From an uncultured Christensenellaceae bacterium (GTDB lineage: Bacteria; Bacillota; Clostridia; Christensenellales; Borkfalkiaceae): a stretch of DNA of 64,000 bases. The position numbers were made by a program, and so were the translations under genes. Positions 33,815-42,065 of the stretch are shown here, one piece after another; positions within the stretch are counted from its first letter, which is position 1; each line of letters begins with the position of its first letter. The notes under the pieces were generated by a model that saw only the letters and a program-made list of their open reading frames with translations, was not told the DNA's origin and made no database searches. The DNA lies in NCBI GenBank assembly GCA_910588615.1, contig CAJUOI010000002.1, forward strand, positions 1 through 64,000, given 5' to 3'.

Positions 33815-35236
33815 TTATTCGCGTCCGTTCCAGCAATAAGTACACAGCTTACAAGGCTCGATTCCGATCGCCTTCTGCAACCCTTCGAGCGATTGGAATT
33901 CCAACGATTCGAAATGGAAATTATCGCAGATCGCCTTGCGCATCGCCTTGCCCCGCTCGGTTTGTGAGTCGCTGTATTCTCCGAGATGGGAAAATCCCTC
34001 CTCGCCCTCGAGTTGCATGATCGTGCGGCGGGTTATCAAATCCATTTCGCCCGTCGAACGGGAGAAGTTCAAAAACTTGCACCCGTACATGATGGGCGGG
34101 CAGGCGGAGCGCATATGCACCGTCTTTGCGCCGTGCGAATAGAGAAATTCCACCGTTTCCTTCAACTGCGTGCCGCGTACGATGGAGTCGTCCACGAGAA
34201 GCAGATTTTTATTTTCGATCAGCTCGTGAACGGGAATTTGCTTCATTTTTGCGATCTTGTTTCTGTCCGCCTGATTCTGCGGCATAAAGCTTCTGGACCA
34301 GGTGGGCGTGTATTTGATATACGGGCGGGCAAAGGGAATGCCGCTGCGGTTGGCGTATCCGATCGCGTGAGGCGTGCCCGAATCGGGAACACCGCCGACG
34401 TAATCGATACCGTGCAGATTGCCCCGCTTTTCGTCCTCCTCCGCCATGATCCCGCCGTTGCGCGTGCGCATGATTTCCACGTTGACTCCCTCGTACGTGG
34501 AGGTGGGATAGCCGTAGTACGACCAGAGGAAGGCGCAAATGCGCATCTCCTTCCGCGCGGGGGAAAGAACCCGAATACCGGTTTGCGATATTTCTACGAT
34601 TTCACCCGCGCCCAACTCCTTTTCGAGAGCGTAGCCGAGCTTCTGGAAGGCGAACGACTCGAACGATACGCAATACCCGTCGCTCCCCTTACCTACAAGC
34701 ACGGGCAACCTGCCCAAGCGGTCGCGCGCGGCGATCAGGTTTCCGCCCTCCTTTAAAAGAAGAATGGAAGCCGTGCCCCGCACCTGTTCCTGCGCGTAGC
34801 GTATTCCCTCTTCGAAGGAATCCTTTGTATTGATAAGCGCGGCGATCAGCTCGTTGGAGTTGACCCTGCCGCCCGTCATCGCGTCGAAATATCCTCCGCC
34901 CGCAACGACCTTCTGCATCAGCTCTTCCGCATTGTTGATAATTCCGACCGTGCAGATAGCGTACCTGCCAAGCCGCGAATACATCAACAGGGGCTGCGGG
35001 TCGGTATCGCTGATACACCCGATGGCGGAATTGCCCTTTAAAGTATCGACTGCGCGTTCGAACTTGGTGCGGAAGGGCGAGTTTTCGATATTGTGTATTT
35101 CGCGCTGCAAGCCGAGCTCGCTGTCGTACGCCGCCATGCCGCCGCGCTTCGTCCCCAAATGGGAATGGTAGTCCGTACCGAGAAAGACGTCGATGATTGC
35201 GCTACGTTTGCGTACCGCGCCGAAAAATCCTCCCAT
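33815..35236 (-). CDS. PurF-like paralogue lacking the glutaminase nucleophile
   Basis: This 473 aa protein has the full two-domain layout of amidophosphoribosyltransferase. The glutaminase-like N-terminus starts MGGFFGAVRKRSA, with glycine where the nucleophile cysteine belongs. The phosphoribosyltransferase domain keeps the PRPP loop LLLVDDSIVRGTQ. The C-terminus keeps a C-x2-C-x2-C cluster (CKLCTYCWNG) like Fe-S ligands of PurF. Glutamine hydrolysis by the standard mechanism is therefore impossible. Possible roles are an ammonia-dependent enzyme, a regulatory partner of PurF, or a new activity on PRPP. Such MGGFFG proteins recur in Clostridia and are usually annotated simply as PurF. It lies 6 nt after purC. 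Confidence 0.88.
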   Translation of the reverse strand: MGGFFGAVRKRSAIIDVFLGTDYHSHLGTKRGGMAAYDSELGLQREIHNIENSPFRTKFERAVDTLKGNSAIGCISDTDPQPLLMYSRLGRYAICTVGIINNAEELMQKVVAGGGYFDAMTGGRVNSNELIAALINTKDSFEEGIRYAQEQVRGTASILLLKEGGNLIAARDRLGRLPVLVGKGSDGYCVSFESFAFQKLGYALEKELGAGEIVEISQTGIRVLSPARKEMRICAFLWSYYGYPTSTYEGVNVEIMRTRNGGIMAEEDEKRGNLHGIDYVGGVPDSGTPHAIGYANRSGIPFARPYIKYTPTWSRSFMPQNQADRNKIAKMKQIPVHELIENKNLLLVDDSIVRGTQLKETVEFLYSHGAKTVHMRSACPPIMYGCKFLNFSRSTGEMDLITRRTIMQLEGEEGFSHLGEYSDSQTERGKAMRKAICDNFHFESLEFQSLEGLQKAIGIEPCKLCTYCWNGRE

Positions 35237-35242
35237 GCGGCG

Positions 35243-35953
35243 TTAATCTCCCGTTACGCGCTTGAAAATTTCTTTATAAGCGTCCTCTACCCCGCCCATG
35301 TCGCGGCGGAACCGGTCTTTATCGAGTTTTTCGTTGGTTTTCGCGTCCCAGAAGCGGCAGGTGTCGGGCGAAATCTCGTCTGCAAGCACGATTTGTCCCT
35401 CCGCCGTCTTTCCGAATTCGAGCTTGAAGTCGATAAGCTTTACGCCCAGCGTCAGGAAGTAGGCTTTGAGCACGTCGTTCACCTTGAACGCGTACTTCTT
35501 AATCAGCTCGATCTCCTCCTTGGTCGCAAGCTTTAAGGCGAGCGCATGATAATCGTTGATCAGCGGGTCGCCCAAGTCGTCGTTCTTATAGGAAAATTCA
35601 ATCGTGGGCTCGTCGAAGGGAATTCCCTCCTCCACGCCGTAACGCTTGGCAAACGAGCCCGCGGACACGTTGCGGATAATTACTTCGAGCGGAACGATTT
35701 TTACCTTTTTTACCACCGTGTCGCGGTCGGAAAGCTCCTTTACGAAGTGCGTGGGCACGCCCTGCTTTTCAAGCAGTTGCATCATCATATTGGTCATGCG
35801 GTTGTTCACTATGCCCTTTTGAGCGATCGTGCCCTTCTTCAATCCGTTAAACGCCGTGGCGTCGTCCTTGTACGATACGATGCACAGGTTTTCGTCCTCG
35901 GTCGCATAGACCTTTTTCGCTTTGCCTTCGTAAAGCTGAACGGTTTTTTCCAT
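35243..35953 (-). CDS. purC: Phosphoribosylaminoimidazole-succinocarboxamide synthase PurC
   Basis: PurC (SAICAR synthetase) joins CAIR and aspartate. The 236 aa product starts VQLYEGKAKKVYATEDENLC; the conserved IVPLEVIIRNVSAGSFAKRYG and LADEISPDTCRFWD stretches confirm the family. It is the second gene of the operon, 46 nt after purE. Confidence 0.97.
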   Translation of the reverse strand: MEKTVQLYEGKAKKVYATEDENLCIVSYKDDATAFNGLKKGTIAQKGIVNNRMTNMMMQLLEKQGVPTHFVKELSDRDTVVKKVKIVPLEVIIRNVSAGSFAKRYGVEEGIPFDEPTIEFSYKNDDLGDPLINDYHALALKLATKEEIELIKKYAFKVNDVLKAYFLTLGVKLIDFKLEFGKTAEGQIVLADEISPDTCRFWDAKTNEKLDKDRFRRDMGGVEDAYKEIFKRVTGD

Positions 35954-35999
35954 TGTTGTATCTCCTTTGGTTTTTTTCGCATTGATTGATTCGTGCCGC

Positions 36000-36494
36000 T
36001 TACAGACGGTACTTCACCGAAATTTCGGCGTCTTTTTTTAACACATTGTCCGCACCCGCCTTGCGCGAGGCAAGAAACGCTTGCTGCAACGCTTCGTCGC
36101 CTACGGCGAGAATTTGCACCGCAAGATACGCCGCGTTCTTCGCCCCGTCGATCGCCACCGTGGCAACGGGTATGCCCGAAGGCATCATGACGGTGGAAAG
36201 CAACGCGTCGATTCCGCCCAGACTCCCGCTCTTTACGGGAATCCCGATGACGGGCAGCACGGTGTTTGCCGCGATCGCGCCCGCAAGGTGCGCCGCCATG
36301 CCCGCCGCCGCGATGATCGCGCCGAACCCGTTTGCCGCCGCGCCCTTCGAAAACGCCTTCGCTTCTTCCGGCGTTCTGTGCGCCGAAAATACGTGCGTTT
36401 CATAGGGAACGCCGAACTCCTCGAACACGGAAAACGCCTTTTCCACAACGGACAGGTCGCTGTCGCTACCCATAATAACCGCTACTTTTTTCAT
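36000..36494 (-). CDS. purE: 5-(carboxyamino)imidazole ribonucleotide mutase PurE
   Basis: PurE carries out the carboxylation/rearrangement of AIR to CAIR. The 164 aa product starts VAVIMGSDSDLSVVEKA, and the active-site HRTPEEA and GMAAHLAGAIAA follow. purK is not in the window, so this may act as class I with a distant PurK or as a class II enzyme; the sequence alone does not decide. It is the first gene behind the ZTP riboswitch, with ribosome binding site GGAGG after the terminator. Confidence 0.95.
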   Translation of the reverse strand: MKKVAVIMGSDSDLSVVEKAFSVFEEFGVPYETHVFSAHRTPEEAKAFSKGAAANGFGAIIAAAGMAAHLAGAIAANTVLPVIGIPVKSGSLGGIDALLSTVMMPSGIPVATVAIDGAKNAAYLAVQILAVGDEALQQAFLASRKAGADNVLKKDAEISVKYRL

Positions 36495-36510
36495 TCCGAT
36501 AACCTCCGAA

Positions 36511-36645
36511 AAATTAAAACAGGACGGTTCTATTTCCGTACGTCATACGGAAATAAAACTGCCCAGTCGGTCGACAAAATCAATTCCGTCTCCCACTCCC
36601 TTGCGGGACTCCGCATTTCCGACAGTTGCGGGAAACGATTTCAAT
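36511..36645 (-). ncRNA. ZTP (pfl-type) riboswitch with intrinsic terminator, purE operon leader
   Basis: On the minus strand the leader has the ZTP aptamer plan. P1 is CGTTTCCC pairing with GGGAGACG; it encloses CAACTGTCGGAA and the P2 hairpin TGCGG-AGTC-CCGCA. After a linker comes the second conserved block GACCGACTGGGCAG at about 36573-36560. The end of that block opens a long hairpin (GGGCAGTTTTATTTCCGTA with its complement, one mismatch) followed by TGTTTTAATTTTT, a terminator overlapping the aptamer, ending about 16 nt before the purE ATG. Binding of ZTP/ZMP would free read-through into the operon that consumes ZMP. The identification is by recalled consensus, not a model search. Confidence 0.85.
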
Positions 36646-36660
36646 TGTTTTCATGAAAGA

Positions 36661-36690
36661 ATTATAACAAAAAAACCTCCGTCCCGTCAA
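36661..36690 (-). promoter_or_regulatory. Purine operon promoter
   Basis: Minus strand TTGACG (36690-36685), 18 bp, TATAAT (36666-36661). The start point would lie about 15 nt upstream of the ZTP aptamer, giving a roughly 160-nt leader. No separate PurR-type operator was recognised. Confidence 0.75.
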
Positions 36691-36757
36691 GCGGATAGAG
36701 GGGTGTGAACACAAAATTCTTTTGGAAAAGAACGGCGCGTTTTTTGACGAAAAACGC

Positions 36758-36786
36758 TTGCCTCAAACAAAAACCCGTGATATAAT
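36758..36786 (+). promoter_or_regulatory. Promoter of the GtrA-MBL fusion gene
   Basis: TTGCCT (36758-36763), 17 bp, TATAAT (36781-36786), divergent from the purine operon promoter. The ribosome binding site GGGAGG lies shortly before the ATG at 36833. Confidence 0.7.
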
Positions 36787-36832
36787 ATCGCAGGTTATAC
36801 GGAGAGCGAAACCCATTCGGGAGGTTTTACGG

Positions 36833-38116
36833 ATGTCGCAAACAAAAGAACGGCGCGCGGCACGCAAACGGCAGATCATCGAGATTTTAAAGTTTACGGG
36901 ATTTTCCGTTTCGGCGGGCGTCATTCAGTTCGTGTCCACGGGAGTGCTGTCTACCTGGACTTCTCTCATTCCCTACTATTGGGTTGCATATCTTATCGGA
37001 TTGGTGCTGTCCGTAATCTGGAACTTTACGCTGAACCGTAAATTCACCTTCCGTTCGGCAAGCAACTTGCCGCTTGCAATGACGCTCGTCATAATTTACT
37101 ACTGCGCGTTTACGCCCCTTTCCACCTTCGGCGCAGACGCGATCAATGCGGCGTGGAAAACCGCCGCAGGCGAGAGCTGGAAGGAAAATTACGAACTCGT
37201 AATTACCGCCTCGATGATGATTTTAAACTTCGTAACGGAATTCCTTTGGGATAAATTCATCGTATTCAACGATAAAGTAATAAACAAGTTGCTGCGTAAA
37301 TTTAAAAAAGAAAAATCCGTGTCCGACGCCGATAAGGAAATTCCGACGAAAAATACGGATCATTGGTTTACGGTAGAAAAAATCGACGACGGCACTTACG
37401 TTATCAGCGAATACCGCCACCCAGAAGAAACACACTGCTATCTTCTGATCGGATGCGAACGGTGCCTGCTGATCGATACGGGGCTCGGTATTTGCAATAT
37501 TTACGAACAGGTTCGCAAGCTGACAGATAAACCCGTTACCGCCGTAGCGACGCATATTCATTGGGACCATATCGGCGGTCATAAATATTTCCCCGATTTT
37601 TACGCCCATGAAGCAGAGTTGGATTGGCTGAACGGTAAATTTCCGCTCTCGATTCAGACCGTCCGCGATGCGCTGACAGATCGATGCGTTTTACCCGAAG
37701 GCTTCGACGTAAACGCTTACAGTGTATTTCAGGGCACGCCGACCAAAATATTACACGGCGGCGAAACGATTGATTTGGGCGATAGAAAAATCAAAGTCCT
37801 CCATACCGCGGGACACTCGCCCGGACACCTTTGCTTTTGGGAGGAAGAACGCGGCTACGTGTTTACGGGCGATTTGATTTATAAAGATATGCTGTTTGCC
37901 GATTATCCTTCCACCGACCCCGAGGCATATTTGCAGTCGCTGGAAAGGATTGCGGCGTTGCCCGCAAAGCGTCTGTTTCCCGCCCATCACTCACTTGATA
38001 TCAAGCCTGAAATCGCAGTCGGAATGCGCGACGCATTCCGCGATTTAAAAACGCAGGGGAAGCTACGCCACGGTGCCGGAACGTTCGACTATGGCGACTG
38101 GTCTGTTCGGCTATAA
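36833..38116 (+). CDS. GtrA-like membrane domain fused to a metallo-beta-lactamase-fold hydrolase
   Basis: A 427 aa fusion. The first about 160 residues are GtrA-like with four hydrophobic segments, beginning RQIIEILKFTGFSVSAGVIQ and containing VLSVIWNFTLNRKFTF, the conserved asparagine-rich GtrA motif. A charged linker (KKEKSVSDADKEIPTKN) leads to a metallo-beta-lactamase domain with HIHWDHIGGH, AGHSPGH, FTGDLIY and PAHH, so all metal ligands appear intact. GtrA proteins are linked to moving lipid-linked sugars; the hydrolase substrate is unknown. Neither half alone suggests the other, so this looks like a lineage-specific fusion, perhaps acting on a membrane lipid product. The start at 36833 has GGGAGG upstream; the longer upstream frame overlaps the promoter. 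Confidence 0.85.
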   Translation: MSQTKERRAARKRQIIEILKFTGFSVSAGVIQFVSTGVLSTWTSLIPYYWVAYLIGLVLSVIWNFTLNRKFTFRSASNLPLAMTLVIIYYCAFTPLSTFGADAINAAWKTAAGESWKENYELVITASMMILNFVTEFLWDKFIVFNDKVINKLLRKFKKEKSVSDADKEIPTKNTDHWFTVEKIDDGTYVISEYRHPEETHCYLLIGCERCLLIDTGLGICNIYEQVRKLTDKPVTAVATHIHWDHIGGHKYFPDFYAHEAELDWLNGKFPLSIQTVRDALTDRCVLPEGFDVNAYSVFQGTPTKILHGGETIDLGDRKIKVLHTAGHSPGHLCFWEEERGYVFTGDLIYKDMLFADYPSTDPEAYLQSLERIAALPAKRLFPAHHSLDIKPEIAVGMRDAFRDLKTQGKLRHGAGTFDYGDWSVRL

Positions 38117-38149
38117 CAAAATACCGAACCGCCGTTTCCTTTAGTTTGC

Positions 38150-38245
38150 CCTGTTACTTCGGTCATTCCACCCCGTCGTTTCAGTCATTCCGAATGTCCG
38201 CTTAATCCCCCGCGCGAAGTCTGTTACGCTTCGCCTCAGAAGATT
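38150..38245. repeat. Degenerate intergenic repeat text after the GtrA-MBL gene
   Basis: Contains GGTCATTCC and CAGTCATTCCGAATG copies followed by GCGCGAAGTCTGTTACGCTTCGC, resembling the dispersed TCATTCCGAGCG-AGCGAAG repeats. Similar words occur at 18400-18430 and 48705-48740. No gene seen. Confidence 0.5.
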
Positions 38246-38251
38246 ATCGAA

Positions 38252-38283
38252 ACGCCCGCGCCGACTTTTGTCGGCGCGGGCGT
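38252..38283. terminator. Terminator between convergent GtrA-MBL gene and tex
   Basis: A very stable hairpin: CGCCCGCGCCGAC and GTCGGCGCGGGCG with a TTTT loop, followed by TTATGGTTTT on the plus strand. It separates two convergent genes and can serve both. Confidence 0.75.
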
Positions 38284-38303
38284 TATGGTTTTAAATGATT
38301 ATT

Positions 38304-40481
38304 TTATTTCCCCAGTTTGTCCTTTCTCATCGTCAGGGAAATGCGCTTTTTGTTTTCGTCCACTTCTTTTACCCATACGGTTACGACGTCGCCCACGGAC
38401 ACCGCCTCCGACGGATGGCGGATAAATTTATCGCTGATTTGAGAAATATGTACCAGTCCGTCCTGATGCACGCCGATGTCCACGAACGCGCCGAAGTCGA
38501 TGACGTTGCGCACCGTACCCTTCAACTCCATGCCCGGTTTTAAATCTTTGATTTCCAGAACGTCCGTCCTGAGCACGGGAGGCGGTAATTCGTCGCGCGG
38601 ATCGCGCCCCGGTTTTTTTAATTCCTTGGCAATATCGAACAACGTCAAAAGCCCCACGCCGCATTCTTTTGCCGCGCGCTCGTCGCCGTAACGGGCAAGC
38701 CGTTCCATCAGATTGTTCAGCCGTCCGAAACGCACGTCCTCCATGGTATAACCGCAGATCTCGATAAGTTTTTCCGCCGCCGCATACGATTCGGGGTGCA
38801 CGGAGGTATTGTCCAGGATCTCCTTGCTTTCGGGAACGCGCAAGAATCCCGCGCACTGCTCGAACGCCTTTGCCCCGAGCTTGGGCACCTTTAAAATCTG
38901 CTTTCTCGAAGTGAACGCGCCGTTCGTCTCCCTGTATTTCACAACGTTTTCCGCCGTGCCGGCGTTCAAGCCGGACACTCTTGCCAAAAGCGGCGCGGAG
39001 GCGGTGTTCAGATCCACCCCGACGGAATTCACGCAATCCTCCACCACGCCGTCCAGCGTTTCCGCAAGCCGCTTTTCGGGCATATCGTGCTGATATTGCC
39101 CCACGCCGATGCTCTTGGGGTCGATTTTGACGAGCTCGGCAAGCGGGTCTTGCAGACGCCTTGCAATGGAAACCGCCGAACGCAGGTTGACGTCGTATTC
39201 GGGAAATTCCTTTGCCGCGAGCTCGGATGCGGAGTACACCGACGCGCCCGCCTCGTTGACGATAGCGTAAGATACCTTTGGATCGCCGCCGAGGGAGGAG
39301 ATAAGCTCGCAGGTCATCTGCTCCGTTTCGCGGCTTGCGGTGCCGTTGCCGATTGCGATATGGCTGACGGCGCTCTTTCTGATCATAGCGCTAAGCTTTG
39401 CGATACATTCCCTTTTCTGCCGTTCGCCGTACGTGGGATAAACGACGGCGGTATCGAGCACCTTGCCCGTACCGTCGACGACGGCAACCTTACAGCCCAT
39501 CCTGTAACCGGGATCCAAACCCATCGTTACAAAGCCCTTGACGGGGGGCTGCATCAACAGAGGGCGCAGATTCAGGGCGAACTGTCCGATTGCTCCCTCC
39601 GACGCCTTTTCGGTGAGCTCCGCACGGATCTCCCGCTCGATCGAGGGCGCAATCAGTCGGTCGTACGCGTCCTCCGCCGCCGAGCGCACGAAGTCGGACG
39701 AAGCGCACTTCGGCTCCTTCACCGTCTTGCCGACCACGATATGTAACGCCCCGTCGCGGTTGACCTCGACGGCGACCTTCAAGACCTCCTCCCGCTCGCC
39801 GCGATTGACGGCAAGCACCTGATGCCCCTGAATTTTCGCTACCGCCGCGTTGAACGCATAGTAATTGCGGTACACGGTATCCTCGGGGTTTTTCTTTGCG
39901 GCAACGGAAGAAACCGCCCCGTTTTCCCGCCAATAATTTTTTAAGATTTTACGGATATCGGCATCGTCGGAAATCATCTCGGCGACAATATCGCTTGCGC
40001 CCGCAAGCGCCTCTTCCGCGGTATTGACGCCCTTTTCCTCGTCGATATATTTCTTCGCTTCCTCCAAGGGCTCGGGACAGTCCGCCTCTTGCGCGAACAA
40101 TATCTCCGCCAAGGGCGCAAGCCCTTTCTCCCGCGCGACCGTTGCGCGCGTACGGCGTTTCTGCTTATAGGGGCGGTACAAGTCCTCGACCTCCGCAAGC
40201 GTTGCCGCGTTCTCTATTTTTTCCGCCAGCTCTTCCGTCAGCTTGCCTTGATTTTCGATCGAAGTTTTCACTTCACCGCGGCGCGCTTCGAGATTGCGCA
40301 GATATTGCAGTCTGTCGGCAAGCGTACGAATCGCCTGATCGTCCATCGCGCCGTGCATTTCCTTGCGGTAACGCGCGATAAAGGGAACGGTGTTCCCCTC
40401 GTCGAGGAGATTCACCACGTTCGAAACGTACTCCTCTTTTTGGTTGAGCTCCTCCGAAAGTATTTCTACGATCGTCTTCAT
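38304..40481 (-). CDS. tex: Tex-family S1 RNA-binding transcription accessory protein
   Basis: Tex is a nucleic-acid-binding protein affecting transcription and RNA metabolism. The 725 aa layout is standard: Tex N-terminal helices (VPFIARYRKEMHGAMDDQAI), a YqgF/RuvC-like domain around TMGLDPGYRMGCKVAVVDGT, helix-hairpin-helix elements (LNTASAPLLARVSGL), and the C-terminal S1 domain (LKGTVRNVIDFGAFVDIGVH) ending in a lysine tail. A conventional promoter (TTGAAA, 17 bp, TAGGAT) and GGAGG precede it. Confidence 0.95.
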   Translation of the reverse strand: MKTIVEILSEELNQKEEYVSNVVNLLDEGNTVPFIARYRKEMHGAMDDQAIRTLADRLQYLRNLEARRGEVKTSIENQGKLTEELAEKIENAATLAEVEDLYRPYKQKRRTRATVAREKGLAPLAEILFAQEADCPEPLEEAKKYIDEEKGVNTAEEALAGASDIVAEMISDDADIRKILKNYWRENGAVSSVAAKKNPEDTVYRNYYAFNAAVAKIQGHQVLAVNRGEREEVLKVAVEVNRDGALHIVVGKTVKEPKCASSDFVRSAAEDAYDRLIAPSIEREIRAELTEKASEGAIGQFALNLRPLLMQPPVKGFVTMGLDPGYRMGCKVAVVDGTGKVLDTAVVYPTYGERQKRECIAKLSAMIRKSAVSHIAIGNGTASRETEQMTCELISSLGGDPKVSYAIVNEAGASVYSASELAAKEFPEYDVNLRSAVSIARRLQDPLAELVKIDPKSIGVGQYQHDMPEKRLAETLDGVVEDCVNSVGVDLNTASAPLLARVSGLNAGTAENVVKYRETNGAFTSRKQILKVPKLGAKAFEQCAGFLRVPESKEILDNTSVHPESYAAAEKLIEICGYTMEDVRFGRLNNLMERLARYGDERAAKECGVGLLTLFDIAKELKKPGRDPRDELPPPVLRTDVLEIKDLKPGMELKGTVRNVIDFGAFVDIGVHQDGLVHISQISDKFIRHPSEAVSVGDVVTVWVKEVDENKKRISLTMRKDKLGK

Positions 40482-40578
40482 GAATTATCCTCCGTTGCGT
40501 TCAAAACGGCAAACGCCTTATTATCCTACCACAAACGGATTTATTTTTCAAGAATTTTTTGCAATGTTTTCAAAAATT

Positions 40579-41247
40579 TCAGAGAATGAGCAGAATGCTG
40601 ATGCATTGCAGAACCGTTCCCGCAACGTCGAAGAGGTGCCATACGGAATGAAAATATTTCACCCTTTTGCCAAGTGCGTAAAAGACGATACCAACCGAAT
40701 ACGCGACTCCGCCCGCCAGAAGCAACGCGAACGCAGCCGCGGAAATACTTTTCAACAGCAGCGGAAACGCCGCGACGATCAGCCATCCCGTTACGACGTA
40801 CAAAAACATGGAAATGATTTTTACGGCTTTTTTCTCCATGGCTGCCGCGTTCATCGCAATGCCCGCCGCGCAAAGCGCCCACTCCGTAATAAGGATCGCA
40901 AGTCCCGTGCGCGTTCCGCCGAGCGCAATCACCGCAAAGGGCGTATACGTGCCCGCAATCAACAGAAATATCGTACAGTGGTCAAATACGCGGAATACCG
41001 TCTTTGCGCGACCGACAGGGAGAAAATGATAAAGCGCGCTCATCGTATACAGTACGGTCGCGCCGAAGCCGAACGCCGAAACCGCAAGCGCTTCTTTCGC
41101 TCCCGTCGAAAGCAAGGCAAGTAAAATCCATGCCGCAAGCGAAAACGCCCCGCCCGCGATGTGCGATACCGCGTTGAATATCTCCTCGCCCTTCGTGTAA
41201 AAGGAAGCGAATTTTTTCTTCTTTATCCTATCCGCCGTCGTTTCCAT
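40579..41247 (-). CDS. Hemolysin III / AdipoR-like (PAQR family) membrane protein
   Basis: A 222 aa seven-helix membrane protein. Family landmarks are the N-terminal NAVSHIAGG, the central SALYHFL and FDHCTIFLLIAGTYTPF, and the C-terminal HSVWHLFDVAGT, which carry the Zn/hydrolase-like Ser, Asp and His ligands. In bacteria this TrhA-type family affects membrane energetics; hemolysis is not its established role. The start at 41247 follows GGAGGTG; a GTG three codons earlier overlaps that site. Promoter: TTGCTT (41311-41306), 17 bp, TATGAT (41288-41283). Confidence 0.92.
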   Translation of the reverse strand: METTADRIKKKKFASFYTKGEEIFNAVSHIAGGAFSLAAWILLALLSTGAKEALAVSAFGFGATVLYTMSALYHFLPVGRAKTVFRVFDHCTIFLLIAGTYTPFAVIALGGTRTGLAILITEWALCAAGIAMNAAAMEKKAVKIISMFLYVVTGWLIVAAFPLLLKSISAAAFALLLAGGVAYSVGIVFYALGKRVKYFHSVWHLFDVAGTVLQCISILLIL

Positions 41248-41460
41248 CCAAAACACCTCCGCAAAATTTATCGTTCTCCTTCATCATAAGCGCGGACGAC
41301 GAAAAAAGCAACCTATCCTTGCATTTCGCAGCACTACCCCTTCGGCGACCGTTTCTACTCCGCAAATTCCCGACTCTACGGAAAAAATCGCCGTTCTACG
41401 CTCGATAGAAATCGTTCCTGCGCGCCCGGTTTCCGCTTAAAATAAATTTTGCGCTTACCC

Positions 41461-41489
41461 TTGAATTTTGCGTGAAAGTATGCTATAAT
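41461..41489 (+). promoter_or_regulatory. hpt promoter
   Basis: TTGAAT (41461-41466), 17 bp, TATAAT (41484-41489), with AAAGGAG ahead of the hpt ATG at 41520. The rest of the 272-nt gap between the hemolysin III family gene and hpt carries the divergent promoter and nothing else recognisable. Confidence 0.75.
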
Positions 41490-41519
41490 ATACGGAGATT
41501 GACAACAAAGGAGAAAACT

Positions 41520-42065
41520 ATGAACAAAGATTTGGAAAGTCTGGTTCTGAGTGAAGATCAAATTGCCGAAAAGGTGAAAGACGCCGCCGCATGGCTGGAC
41601 GAACGCTTTAAAGCAGGCGATACGCCCCCCTTGGCAATCAGCGTTTTAAAAGGCAGCGTGTTTTTCTTCTGCGACGTCGTGCGCGCCATGCAGACGCCCG
41701 TCCAACTGGATTTCATGACCGTATCCTCCTACGGAAGCTCCACCAAGAGCACGGGCGTGCCCAAAATCGTGATGGATCTCTCCTCTTCCGTGCAGGACAG
41801 GGACGTAATTTTAATCGAAGATATCGTCGATTCGGGGCACACGCTCGTGAGAATGAAGGAGTTGATCATGGGGCGCGGCGCGAAATCCTTTACCGTCGTG
41901 AGCCTGTTCGATAAGCCCGCGCGAAGAGCCGTTCCCATTCGGGCGGATTATTCCTGCTTCGAAATCGGAGACGAATTTATCGTAGGCTACGGGCTGGACT
42001 ACGCGCAGCAATACCGCAACCTGCCCTACGTCGGCATTTTAAAGCGCGAAATCTATGAAAAGTAA
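41520..42065 (+). CDS. hpt: Hypoxanthine phosphoribosyltransferase
   Basis: Hpt salvages hypoxanthine and guanine with PRPP. The 181 aa product starts MNKDLESLVLSEDQIAEKV. The PRPP loop is VILIEDIVDSGHTL; ISVLKGSVFF and YGSSTKSTG are the other signatures. It complements the de novo pathway encoded at 21-36 kb. The last 11 nt overlap the next gene. Confidence 0.95.
   Translation: MNKDLESLVLSEDQIAEKVKDAAAWLDERFKAGDTPPLAISVLKGSVFFFCDVVRAMQTPVQLDFMTVSSYGSSTKSTGVPKIVMDLSSSVQDRDVILIEDIVDSGHTLVRMKELIMGRGAKSFTVVSLFDKPARRAVPIRADYSCFEIGDEFIVGYGLDYAQQYRNLPYVGILKREIYEK

Noticed and set aside
36511..36660. PRPP/guanidine (ykkC-type) or tetrahydrofolate riboswitch for the purE leader
   Set aside because: The order CAACTG-CGGAA, P2, GGGAG, then CCGACTGGGCAG fits the ZTP plan; the hallmark blocks of the other classes are missing.
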